From Dryas octopetala (Eukaryota; Streptophyta; Magnoliopsida; Rosales; Rosaceae), in contig OY992835.1 of NCBI GenBank assembly GCA_963921425.1, positions 23,188,001 through 23,252,000 on the forward strand: a DNA stretch of 64,000 nt. Reading direction: 5' to 3'. The notes under the pieces are model-generated. The model saw only the letters and a list, made by a program, of their open reading frames with translations. It was not told where the DNA came from and searched no databases. The position numbers and the translations under genes are program-made. Of the stretch, positions 46,616 to 58,400 are shown piece by piece (position 1 is the first letter of the stretch; every line of letters starts with the position of its first letter).

Positions 46616-46625
46616 CATATATAGG
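46616..46625 (-). promoter_or_regulatory. TATA box of CYP85A (probable)
   Basis: CCTATATATG on the minus strand lies ~85 bp upstream of the CYP85A start codon. Confidence 0.5.
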
Positions 46626-47941
46626 CCTCTCAAGTCTCAACCACCATATGCATAGAGAGAGAGAGAAAGGAAGACTGTATGGACCAATACATGCACCCTA
46701 ATAACTTAGGTACCCTGATCTAACACCGATGTTTCCAACTCAGATTTTAAAATTTATCAAAATTTTAAAAAATTGAGTAAAATTTTTATGAAATTTGTTA
46801 TGTGTAAAAAATATATTCAAATATATCTAAATCTTTCACTTAATGAAATTTATGACTTTTTTAAGACAACTGAATTTTATTAGAATCTATTAAAATCTGA
46901 ATTGAGGACACTTTAATTTTTCTTTTGAATTCATCAAAATTTGAGTTGGAGATACCTTGATTTATTTGGACTTTTAAAATCCAATTAAATCTAAGTTAGA
47001 GACACTCCCCTAAATGACAAAAATGTTTAACTCTTCCCTAAGTTTTTAACTTATCACACCGCTCGACAAACATAAATTTAAATTTTCAAAGTTACTCAAT
47101 TTATTTCACATTGACAGTTTAATAGTGTAACATATCAGACTATGATAAGATAAAATGTTAGAAGTTATATAATTTATGTTTGAGAAGGTGGCTAGGTTGG
47201 AAAATAGGCAGATGTTGTGAACTATTTAGGGCCCGTTTGGTTCAAGTTTTGGAGGTTTGAAAATGAGAAATCAATTTCATTCTCATGTTTGGTAAGTACA
47301 GAGAAGAGAAATCAATTATTGACCCAAGGGAACCTGATGCTTTTATTGAGGGAAAAATGAAACCCTTGTTGGAGCAATGAAATTGATTTCCCCTTTCTTG
47401 AGAAAACATTTATTACTTCTTTTTGAACAAAAATAACCCTGTTATTATTTCAAAATAAATAATATATTATGATACAATTAAAAAACTAACCAAATACAAC
47501 ATTTATTGTTTCTAATTCCTAATTTACTTTCCCAAGTTTACCAAAATAGGAACGAGAATTTCACATTTTATTCCTCCTGAAAAATGTAAAGAAATTGATT
47601 TTTCAAAAAATTTATTCCAATTAATTTGTGAATCAAACGGACCCTTCGAGGTATAGTATTTATTATTTAATGTTTGGGTGTACAGTGTACTTACTTGATT
47701 TCAGAAAAATAATATGGGTATGGTGCAAAGTGCAAAACTAGAGAAGGGTACAACTCTCTAAAATGGTAAATTTGAAGGCAAATGTGGCGAGGCACATGCA
47801 CACCACCCCATTGGACCCTTTACAAAAGTACCCAGTCCACACCCCAATCCTTCACGGCTTCACATGTCCGTCAACAAGATCTGCTAAATGGAATTAGAAA
47901 AACTAGAACAAGACAGAGCCTTGGTTACCATGTGAATAAGT

Positions 47942-47976
<35 letters not shown>

Positions 47977-50267
47977 CTGTATTTTGGTTCCATTCTAACT
48001 GCAAGTTTGAAAACTTGGACTGCCCCTTGTTGCAGTTTGAAGATGTGGAGTGTGGACCGTACTATTGACTTTTTGGAGTGTTATTTTGATCGTCTTTCAA
48101 AGAATCAAAGGTAATGGAGCTCCAACCCTCGAACCACTACAAGAAAAAGTAGCAACACCAACGTGCAATCGCAAGCAGCATATCAAATCTGGCGGTAATA
48201 AACCACTTTCACGGTTTCACCAGCGAAAAATTATCAGGAAGCTTTATTTGTAGGAGAGTGAGATAAACACTGATCAGTTTTCTGCTAATCACATCCATGG
48301 ATTCAATATCATTCGAGATTTGGCGTGTTGCAAAAAACTTGGGAATTCCAAAATTACCCTTAACATAATGAAGGCCTTTACCTTCTTGCTTCAATGATTG
48401 AAAAACAAAAATTTTTTTTTTTCTTGGCCAAAACAAAAAATATATTTACTTTTAATCCCGTAATTTGTGGGTAATCTTCGTAGTTAACATTTAAGTTAAG
48501 CAGCATACGCACACAGAAGTACAGAACACATAAACATGCGCACACAGTATGTAACATTGTTTTCATTACACAAGGGCAAGGGAATCATTTACACATATCA
48601 GTTCTATCCTTTTTTCCTTTCTTTTTGGCCGATCGATAACGAGATAGCAGTGGTCTTTAAAAGCTTTAATGGTAGCCATTAATAATCTTTGGAAGATCGA
48701 GTACTATAAATAGTACATTGATGTGTGTGCATAAGATTGTCTTTTGCTATTAGAGCTGGACCTGATGAATATATGCCTATGTGTTGTAGGCTTGTAGCTA
48801 GGGGAAGGTCCGCGAAAAAAGACTCGGGAAATTAAATGAACATGGAAGGTAGTGATCAAAACCCAGAAAGGTAACAAAACACTTGAATCAAATAAAACCA
48901 AAACTCTAGCTAGAGTATACCTACACCTAGCTAGCTAGTAATAGAAATTCCCCCATTATTTTAATCTCTTCCTAAATTTCTTTTAATAAATATTTATCAA
49001 CCTTTTTCTCATTTCCCTTCTTTGTTTTGGTTTCTTTGGCAAATATTGACAAAAGAGTACAGTGAGAGGCTTGATAAATGAAGACCGGATACAGTGCGCA
49101 CACTATATTGTATGTAATCAGATTTAATGATCTAAAATTTATATCTTAAAAAAAAAAAAAATTTAGTGACTCAAAATTTATATTTAAGAATGAAAAATGT
49201 GAACATACTATAAGAAATGTGAGTAAAATTTATCCTTTATTGGAGACACAATATAGAATACATTTTATTTTAAATCAAGATACTTTAATTCCTATTATTC
49301 AATTGTAACCTTATTATATATTATTAATAAGAATACATTTTACTCATTTTTGTTGTAGTGACACGTGGGATTTAAGGTTAAGAACGGGATCTGCCATCAC
49401 ATGTCGATGTTAGCATTTTCCCAATCTTGATTGGTATGAAAGTGCAAGTGTATCATTGGTGTTTATCATGATGATTTTATATATGATTCATGTATATTAT
49501 GCACCACATACATATATATATATATATATCTTTGGGCGGCTACCGTACAGTAGGTGTACATGATCATCGATCAGTCTAATCAATACATGTTATATGATTC
49601 TAATGAGACAGGGGTTCGTCCTGTAAATTCCGTTTATCTCCTCTACTGATCTACTCTCATTTTGTTTTTTGACTTTGGTTTGAAGCTGATGGCTTGTCTT
49701 GGAGTGGCACACAAGGAGGATTGGATGGTGACTTGAAGAAAAGTGTGGATCCATAAATAGATCCTTGGAAAGAGATTTGACACAAAAGGTCGATTTACGA
49801 ATTTAATTACTTTCGATATTAAAATTAAACAAATCTGTCATTGTATTCTATTTTTATCCTTATTCATCCGTACGTTCTTGAAAATTACGGCGATATTTTG
49901 AATCTCATGACCATGTGATCCAAAATAACACCAATTTTGAGGAGATATCATTTTCTCAGATAATTGAAGATTATGGTAATTTTATCAAAAGCATTAGTTG
50001 CTATCAAGGGCAGTGGTTGTGGAGGGACCATGGCACCCTATAGAATTTAGGTATAAAATTAGAAAACAAGCAAAAGAAACAAATTCATGCATAGTAAGTT
50101 TGGGTTTAGGATTTTACCTAGCAGAATGGACTCAAAATCGATTAGACCACCTTATTCGGAGATAGGAGGAGCACGAAATTTCTTCAGCTTCTGGAGTGAG
50201 TTCTAATGCCTTCCCCACCTCTGTTATAGTATAAATAATGGGTACTGGGATAGAATTGTATAGTACA
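46626..50267. other. Gene-poor intergenic region
   Basis: No supported gene. 46740-47020 is an AT-rich stretch with loosely repeated AAAATTTATCAAAATTT words. A MITE lies at 47229-47644, a (GA)n tract near 47945-47973, a short poly(T)/GGCC insertion near 48412 and an (AT)n tract near 49511-49528. The ORFs at 48050-48901 show no domain. Confidence 0.6.
47229..47644. mobile_element. Tourist-like MITE
   Basis: A 416-bp element with ends GGGCCCGTTTGGTTCAAG and (reverse complement) GGGTCCGTTTGATTCACAAA. The flanks are TTA and TTC, an imperfect 3-bp duplication that fits a PIF/Harbinger MITE. No ORF. Confidence 0.65.
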
Positions 50268-50553
50268 CTTGGATGTCATGCATTAGAACATGATAGATCA
50301 TGGACGTTGTGTAGCAGCCTAGTAGGTTACAAATGGCATACAATCACCCTTGTAATGTACACGTACGTAGGGTGCCGGGATAGAGTAAATATCTCAAGTT
50401 GAACTTGAAATTACTTATAATCAACATGATTGATAAAGTGAAAATATTCTAGATGTAAGATAGAAACTTTCGTTGTCCGGCCAACTGCGACATGCAAAAA
50501 TGTCACAAATGGTGAAAACTCCTTGGAGTTTTCTTGCACACTTGGATGTCTTG

Positions 50554-51612
50554 TGTTGATGCAAATTCTCGTAAGGTAGATGCAACAACTTAGATAAGTT
50601 GACCTGGCTGATCAGGTGCTTTGTTGGATGATGAAGTGGATGCTGGTTGAGATCTTCCTGTAGACAAAACAAGATCAAAGGAGATGGACCGGTGTGGTAC
50701 CAGCCAAACACACTCCGATGATGAAATCAGTGATGATGTTTGATGGTGGGTGAGGAAGAACAAAGGAAGAACTTGGGAGAATGGGAAGAACAAGGCAAAT
50801 GTTCTGGGTTATTCTCAGCAAGTTGGGTAGGCTTTTTTTGTAGAAGGGAATGCAAGTGTTTTTGCGTGTATATTGGTGGATTGCTAGGTGCCTCATTTTA
50901 TGCATATGTGGTGTCTTATATAGGCAAAGGAAGACTTAATGATTAAGTTACCTGCCTGTGAATGAATGGTTGCCAGAGACCCACGCACCTGGTTAGACCT
51001 AGTTGCATGCTCAGCTGCTTGCTTCCTCAGCATTCAATGCTGCATTGAATGCTCCATTAAATGCAAGGTTTGGAAGGTCCAGGTAAACTGCCCAGCAGTC
51101 ATGAATGCAAGCCTGATATTCTATCTGTCAGAGGATTGTGTCAGGTGCATTCAAGTGTGGCGGTTCGTCCTAGCGTGATCTTCCTGGAAATGGCGGCGGA
51201 GAGCCGAGCCGAGCCGATACGAACACATGTTTTCATGTGAAGACACGAAGTCCATGTGTGGTCGGATCGGGTATGGGAATCCAGGCCGAGCCGGTCCATA
51301 GATTGGAGTCTTTCCGAGCCCTAACTGGTCGACGCCAGAACTCGGAAGGAAGCCATCTCTTGTGCCGAGCCGAGCCGGGATGATCGTGGGAAGATGGACA
51401 CTGGACCCCATGGAAGATCATCGGTTCGGCTCGGACCGAACAAGGAGGGGCGGTGTGGAGATCCGGTCTGAGCTGGTAGAGGAAGTGTTGATCAGTGATG
51501 ACGTGGAAGTCAAAGTTTGACCACTGAGAATCAACTCCGAGGTGGATGTTTGACCAGCCACGTGTCGAGCTGCGATTGGCTGTTCGGGTCGATGTGGGTT
51601 TTCCCACAAACA
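50554..51612 (-). mobile_element. Solo LTR (LTR retrotransposon remnant)
   Basis: 1059 bp from TGTTGATGC to CCCACAAACA (TG...CA), with TSD TCTTG at 50549-50553 and 51613-51617. The flanking repeat gives the empty site. A TATATAAG word near 50915-50923 on the minus strand suggests LTR transcription in that direction. No internal region or second LTR is present, so it looks like the product of LTR-LTR recombination. Copia or gypsy origin cannot be judged without an interior. Age cannot be estimated from a single LTR. Confidence 0.8.
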
Positions 51613-51715
51613 TCTTGCATTAGAACATGTAGATAGATGTTGTGTAGGAAGTGACAAATGGCATGTAGACACCCTTTAATATGTGCATGTATTAATGAAA
51701 CTCCTTGGAGTTTTC

Positions 51716-51771
51716 TAGTACACTTGGATGTTTTTGCCCAAAAAAACAATAAAAAAATAGTACGCTTGGAT
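51716..51771. mobile_element. Poly(A) micro-insertion with 14-bp TSD
   Basis: TAGTACACTTGGAT (51716-51729) and TAGTACGCTTGGAT (51758-51771) flank a 28-bp insert reading TTTTTGCCC followed by A-rich sequence. It fits the micro-insertion set in the opposite orientation. Confidence 0.5.
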
Positions 51772-51843
51772 AGATGTTGTGTAGGAGGTGACAAATGGCA
51801 TATAGACACCCCCTTTAATTTTCGAAGCTGTAATCTAAGGTAT

Positions 51844-52678
51844 GTGCATGCATTAACATCTGATGATTAAGATCGAGCAATATTGCCGACATATATATAT
51901 GTATCGATTAGAACAAGCTAGATTAGATAAAATAAAAATGGGGATGAGAGAAAACTAGCTTATTAGCTAAGAGAATTAGAGAAAGCGAAATGTGACTGAT
52001 AGGACTTGTGTGAATCAAAAGAAAGTTGCACGGAAATTGCAGGATCGAATACATTGATATGGTACAACTGGTAGAGGCTGCAAAAGGTTATATAGTAGTT
52101 ATTATTATTGAGAGAGAGAGAGAGAGGCCATATGAGTACAGGAGGGCTGAAGAGAGATGGAATGTCTACCCACACGCACACATGCACCTAATGCCCTTTG
52201 CTTTACATTAATATTAATATCATTAATTAAAAGAAAAATGAAAAAATAAGTTATTATTATTATTATGATAAAGTTGTGATGTACATTGACACATCCAGTT
52301 GCACGAGGGCCTCTATTTTGTTCTCTTCTGCTTTTCCTGCCAGAGCGGCAGAATTGAGTACCCAACCATTAATTATTTCCCTACTCTGAATTATTGAATC
52401 GTGCGCCAAGCTGATGACACCCGTACACAATTCAACACACAAATTATTGAAAATCTATTTGTATCGAAATTCAGCTTTTATTTACTAATATCACTTCAAA
52501 ACATCAGAATTAACTTAATTAACACACAAATTAAAATTAGGAAAAACAGAAAAGAATCATCTTTTTTTTTTTTTCTTTTCATCGTAATATGATGGTGAAA
52601 AATTCCACTATACAAACACTGGATATTACTGTTTCACTTTTTCAATACTAGGATGTAAATTTATCATGTTAAATTATT
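51844..52678. other. Intergenic, no gene seen
   Basis: AT-rich DNA with a short (GA)n tract near 52110. The ORFs at 51963-52592 lack recognisable content. Confidence 0.6.
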
Positions 52679-53184
52679 GGCTCAATTACAAAATGTATCC
52701 GCCAATTATGAAGGGCATTTCAGATTAGTCTATGAACAAAAAAAATTTCAAATTAGTATACTAATTAATAAAAAGTTATAAAATAGCACATACGTTACAA
52801 ATTTCATTAATAAGAGCGTTAAATGCTAGTATAGATAGTGCTAATATGAATTTTTTAAATAATTTGAACACTAAATTTACACCATATGGATTAATGATAA
52901 CAAATTTAAAGGTTTAAAATTTTTTATAGTTTTTTTATAGTTTTTTTTTATCAATATGACATTATAAATCTATGTATAGCAAATTTGGTGTCCATATTAT
53001 TAAAAAAATTCACATCATTGTTGTCTAAAGTGATATTTAACTGTCTTTCTTAACACAATTTATAACAAATATGTTATTTTGTAATTTTTTATTAGTTAGT
53101 GTATTAATTTGAAATATTTTTGTATTTGTGAACTAATTTAAAATACTACTTATTATAATTGGTGGTTACATTTATAATTTAGCC
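52679..53184. mobile_element. Mutator-type foldback MITE with perfect 9-bp TSD
   Basis: 506 bp starting GGCTCAATTACAAAATG and ending ATTTATAATTTAGCC. The arms are imperfect inverted repeats for ~170 bp or more (for example TTTCAAATTAGTATACTAA against TTTCAAATTAATACACTAA). TAAATTATT flanks both sides (52670-52678, 53185-53193). A 9-bp duplication with long inverted repeats marks a MULE-derived MITE. Confidence 0.85.
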
Positions 53185-53193
53185 TAAATTATT

Positions 53194-54219
53194 TGTATGT
53201 CATACTCATACAAATATACAATACCAGAGAAGCCGCTCAAGTTCTTATGTTACACAGTAAATAAAACAGACGATGTCAACTGTGCAACTACACACTAGGG
53301 ACCTTTCTTGAGACTCACAATCTCAGTTCCCAACTATATAATTATGAATATGGTATTAAACAAAAGGAAAAATCAGTAAATTAAAAAAAAAAACATATTT
53401 ATATAGATTTAAATTATTTGTGCAGAAGTACACGGGTCATGCAATGCACACAAAGTATCCGATGACAGAAAAGAGATCATAGATGTCTGTGTTGTTGCCT
53501 GGTTTGTTTTCTAGTTCTTGACGTCTTTATCCGAACCACAAAACCCTTATTTTTATATACGAATAGATGATTGAGTGCACGTGTGGGTAGGTCTATCCAC
53601 GTGCACCTGTTTTATTCGCTGAATTGATTGATTTGTTCTTTGCCTCTCTCCTTTCCCAGCCTTGTGATATTTTTTGACTTTCACCCCTTTGCTTCTGTCT
53701 CTTTACAAACTGTCACCTCCTTCTTACTTTTTACCAGGGGTTAATAATAATAATAATTGTTACCCCGATAAAGTCACCGCTGGTAAAAGATGCGAGGACC
53801 ACAAGCCATAAGGAGTTAAGCAATCGTACCTCATAACTCATTAGTCATTAATGGGCACCATTCTGTGAATCTGTCCTACAGTCTATTTGGACAAGTCACA
53901 AATTTTGCTGTTTTTAGTATGCTCAGAAAAAGCTTGGGCTTCAATAATTAAGTTTCATTATTTTCCAATGAAGGAAATCAATTTAATTAAAAAAAGAAAA
54001 AGAAGCAAAGAAATCAATGGCTGAGTGATGAGACAAAAAGCAACCTACCCAATTGGATCCTAACACGTGTCCTTCCCCTAAGGACCAATATCCCCTAACC
54101 ATAGTCGTTGCTTCCTTACTCTACCCAAGGAAGACATTTAACCAATTATATAGGGTATCACTATTGGATGAATCCCATACAGTTTTATACATCAACAAGA
54201 AATTAGAGCATTCAATTTA
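53194..54219. other. Intergenic, no gene seen
   Basis: AT-rich sequence with an (AAT)n stretch near 53745. No supported ORF or element. Confidence 0.6.
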
Positions 54220-54411
54220 AAATTAATTAATAATAAATTGATAAGCTTTAGGTCATATAAATTGTTATAAAATACTTTTTTTTGGTGATAAGAGTATTTT
54301 TTAGAGTTTAAGGTTTTAGAAATTAATAATTGTATACGTGTTATAATTTAAGTGAATTAGTAACACTATATTATTATACTACGTGATGTTACGATCACAC
54401 ATAATAATTTA
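54220..54411. mobile_element. Second copy of the 9011-9200 MITE family
   Basis: The right half (TTATAATTTAAGTGAATTAG onward to CACACATAATAATTT) matches the complement of the left arm at 9011-9090. The left half is diverged and includes a small T8GGTG stretch. The left boundary is approximate. Confidence 0.5.
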
Positions 54412-55443
54412 GAGGGCTGCTATTTGCACACCCTTTTTTTTCTTTTTGCACACACTTTTCTCCTACACACCCCCTATCTTCTCTAAAAATTTAAAATTTC
54501 TCTTTAACACACCCCTCTAATTACCCTAATATCTCTATTTTATACATTTCACACACCCCCTATCTCTCTCCCAAAATTTAAAATTTCTCCTACACACCCC
54601 TTCACCCACCACACCTCATCAACTCATCCCAAAAAAAAAAAAAAAAAAACACAGCCCCTCCCCCTCCCTCACCCTCACCCGACCACCTCCCTCCCTCTCT
54701 CCTTCCCTCACCGACCACTTCCCTTTCTCTCTCCTCCCCGCAGCACCGACCTCTCTCTCTCTCCTCCCCGCAGCACCACCCTCCTATCTCTCTCTCTTCT
54801 TCCCGCAGCACCACCCTCCCTCTCTCTCCTCCCCTCCGAGCACCATTAAAAAAAAAAAATTTTAGTTCGGCAGACCAGTGCCGAACTGGGCTGTTTCGTT
54901 CGGCACTCATCCGCCGAACAATCCTGTTATATTCGGTGGATGAGTGCCGAACGAAACAGCCCGGTTCGGCACTGGTCCGCCGAACCTGCCGAACTGATTT
55001 TTTTTTTTTTTAATGGTGGCTGATTCTGGGCTTCGAGGTGGAAGACGAGGTGCTGCGGGCGGAGGTGTAGCAGCGTGTGGGAGGACAGCGGGCTGGGTGC
55101 TGCGCGCAGGCAGTTGCGAAGAGGTGGTCACCGATCTTGAAGGTAGACAGAGAAAGGGAGATAGGAGAGATGGAAGGAGAGAGAGAGAGAGTCGCTAGTG
55201 GTCTCTGTTCGCGGGGAGGTGGCCAGCGATGGCAGGCGTGGCCAAGGTTGGCGGCGGCCAAGGTTGACGGTGAAGAAGAAAAAAAAAAAGGATGGGAATG
55301 GGGTGTGTACCGGGGGGGGGGGGGAGAGGAGATGGGAATGGGGTGTGTGGGTGTGTGGGTGAGGGGAGGGCCAAAGTGGTCTTTTTTTTTTTTCAAAAGG
55401 GGTGTGCAAAAAGAAAAAATAGGGTGTGCCAATAGCAGCCCTC
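54412..55443. mobile_element. 1-kb hAT-like foldback element with a GC-rich core hairpin
   Basis: 1032 bp. The ends GAGGGCTGCTATTTGCACACCC and (reverse complement) GAGGGCTGCTATTGGCACACCC start ~45-bp inverted repeats. An 8-bp duplication ATAATTTA lies at 54404-54411 and 55444-55451. The left interior is (CTCTCTCCTCCCCGCAGCACC)n-like, the right interior is purine-rich, and the centre is the hairpin at 54838-55022. Several overlapping Pro/Ser- or Gly/Arg-rich frames occur, but none has a domain. No transposase. Confidence 0.8.
54838..55022. repeat. ~185-nt GC-rich hairpin with short loop
   Basis: The arms start at GCACCATTAAAAAAAA and its complement TTTTTTTTTAATGGTGGC and run through TTCGGCA...GACCAGTGCCGAAC, GGGCTGTTTCGTTCGGCACTC and ATCC(G/A)CCGAA to a loop near ATCCTGT (54920-54927). 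About 80 bp per arm pairs, with few mismatches and one 9-nt insertion in the right arm. The TTCGGC(A/G) word is itself repeated in each arm. Confidence 0.9.
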
Positions 55444-55451
55444 ATAATTTA

Positions 55452-58400
55452 TCTCCATAATAAAACTCAAATGCATTAGTGATTAAGAGTCACTCCCTAG
55501 AATGTAACATATATTCTATACGACTATCTCTATCATTACGAAGGAAGACAATAAAGATATACACTTTGATTTTTACTGATGTAGGTATGTAACGTAGCAT
55601 GTATATTCAAGTGTACAAGTACCTTGACTTCATTGGTAGTTGGTTCGTGTAGGGCCGTAGGCGGTGGTGAGTGGTGGCAGAGGAGAAGTCACGCGTGGTG
55701 CTGGTCCATGGGCATGGAGGCTTAATGTTGGAGTTGGACAATTGGACAGTTGGACGTAACCTAACTACGTATACCTTCCTATTCCATCGTACTCCAAAAA
55801 AACTTTCGGCTACTTAATGCCCATAAGTACATGTACTGCATGCAAACTCGTGCGGCCCTTTTCTTGTCTACGTGCTCTCTGCTCTATACGTACAACTCTG
55901 TCAAGCTAGCAACTAGCTTTAAAGGAAGTACGTACCTTCTTGCAATTAATTTCTTTAAATAATTAATTAAGAAGGCTAACAATATAATTGCCGTACACAC
56001 ACATGTATATATATATATATTAAATGAGCAATCTATTAGATAAAATTATTTATTTTACAACAAATAAAATACTAACATATATAATAATAAATCTTTTAAA
56101 ATTAAAATTTAAGATTCTTAATATTATTGATATTGAGCATAAATATAAAGAGGTCTTATTTGGCGTGGAAAATGTGGGATGTCATAAAGTGTTTGAAGAT
56201 ATCTTGCATTAATGCTGCATTTTTCATCTCGCATTCGAGAAAAATTCCTATATATAAGTAGTATAAAGTATGTATATGCGTAGTACGTTCCATGATCGAT
56301 CCAAGCAACATCTTGCAAAAGATTCTTGTGATGAAGCTTTAGGTAGCTAGGTTGGCTCCACTGCAGAAGGGTGAGAAGGGGAAGGGGAGAGCACCCCCAC
56401 CCCATGTGTAAAAGGGTCCCCAAAGGCCATGGCATTTTGTTTTCATGCATAATTGCTGGTCTTTGCTCTTGTTTCTTTCATTCCACCAGCCCACTTTGTA
56501 TTTCTTTTCTAATTGATGTAATATATATTAATTCTTGGCTCTGGAGTCTAGTCTTGCATATATGCTTCGATATATTCGATCTCTATTTATATATATCTTT
56601 GCGTTTGGGTTTGAGTAGTAGTCGAGTCCGGCCTCATTAGGCAACCTTATGTTATATGTGGGAGGGATGGCCAAAACCCACGTGATCGGGTGGCTGCTTG
56701 ACCACAAAGAGGAATGAGGATGATGAAATTACATACTTAAGCAAAGCAGTGGTGGGGGTCGAGTTGGGGACTTGGGCTTATTAGTGCATTACGTACCAAA
56801 CAACAATATATGGAATTATGGAAACCATATCATGTCATGCCCATTTGCATGTTACCCCCTCGTGGGTATATCGTAATCGTCCTTGGTACCTTTGTGGAAT
56901 ATATACTATATATTGACAACTACCTCTCACACACTTTGCTAACTTCATTAGCTCATCATCCATCACCACAACTCAATCTCCTCTTATCCATTATCCAATA
57001 CCAGGCTTCACAGTTAAATTCTAAAATTTTATGAAAATGAGACTTTCGACATTTTATGTATATTATTTAAGCTTAACATAGCTTAAACATAATATATAAA
57101 TATATAATAAAGTTATACAATTTGGGGACCCTCAATATTTGTCTACGCTTGAGACTGGCCTTGCAATACCCCAATAACCGACGGCCAATTAATTTATTCT
57201 AATTTGCTACAAAGCCTACAATATTACTAAAAAATTACAAACAATAATACTCGGTCCTTTTGAGCGATTTATATAATCATCAATATTCTTTTTAACAATA
57301 TTACTAATAATCGCTCCACACACCATTATTCAACCCTTTTGAATGATTTATGCGTTTAAGTAAACATATTGATTGGGGAAGAATTTTTCAATCAATCTAC
57401 TTGGTATTGCGTTGACGACAAGAGTTCATATAATGAGTAAATATAGTATTAAATCAAATCCACACATGCCCATTAAATGTAAAATTAAAAAGAAAAGGCA
57501 TTAATAAATATTAAGCTCTAGCTCCCTCATATTCTTTCATTTTTCTAATGTTGCATCCACCAATAACATGAAGCCCATTATTCTGGGCGCAAAGCAACAT
57601 CGAAGCATGCATGTTACTAGTGAAAGTAACATTAACAATTATTAGGTAATGAAGCAGATCTGATATCTCCTAATATTATTCCTATCCATCGTATAATTGG
57701 ACCTAATGACATTGATTTATAAATAATTTAAGCAATTTTTATTGCTTCCTCAAGATTGCTAGCATGTGTTGGATGCCTCCTAACCTACCAACTCACATGC
57801 TCCACACCAATTAAGATTTATTGGGTAATTACCAATAAGCTACACCAAAGGCTCTCTGAATGAGTGTTGATTATGTTTATGTCTAAAAGACTAAAACACA
57901 AATATAAGATTATCTATCTTTTAGATGAACAGAAGATTCTATTTCATATTTGATAAGTCTAACTAAACCACTGGGATGGATCCATAATTCATTGATTTGA
58001 CTGAATTATCAGATCATGTACAGTCTTTTTTACCCTGCAATCTCCTTGTTTATTTCACGATTATCTATCTAGTCGGTGATGCCAGAAATGCAAGATCTTG
58101 GATTACTAAAATGTTGAATTAGAATAAGTTGTTTAAAATTTGTCCCTGATTTCTAATAAGTTAAAATTGACTACTGAGTCCTGACTAGCTTGCACCAAAC
58201 CTCAGTTTTTTTGGGAACAATGATGCTACAAGTCTATAACTATACAATATGGAGAAACTTGGTCACGAGGCATGAATTTGACTGCCTCAAATTTCAAAGG
58301 TGGACTGCCCCAAATTGGGCTGATCTGACATAAAATTGTACATTAATTATATCCTTATGTAATTATAGAAAATCGGATTATGTATTTCTATACTTAATGC

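Larger units (their letters stand above)
50268..51843. repeat. Locally triplicated ~100-bp sequence, middle copy split by a solo LTR
   Basis: Three related blocks contain TACACTTGGATGT, a GATGTTGTGTAG-like word and ACAAATGGCAT: ~50268-50360, then 50510-50553 continuing at 51613-51690, and ~51708-51843. The last two also share CTCCTTGGAGTTTTCT. The middle copy is interrupted by the 1059-bp element at 50554-51612. Origin unknown. Confidence 0.65.

Noticed and set aside
54602-55460. Several 60-140 codon ORFs inside the foldback element
   Set aside because: Low-complexity Pro/Ser or Gly/Arg translations of CT/GA-rich arms, open in several frames at once.
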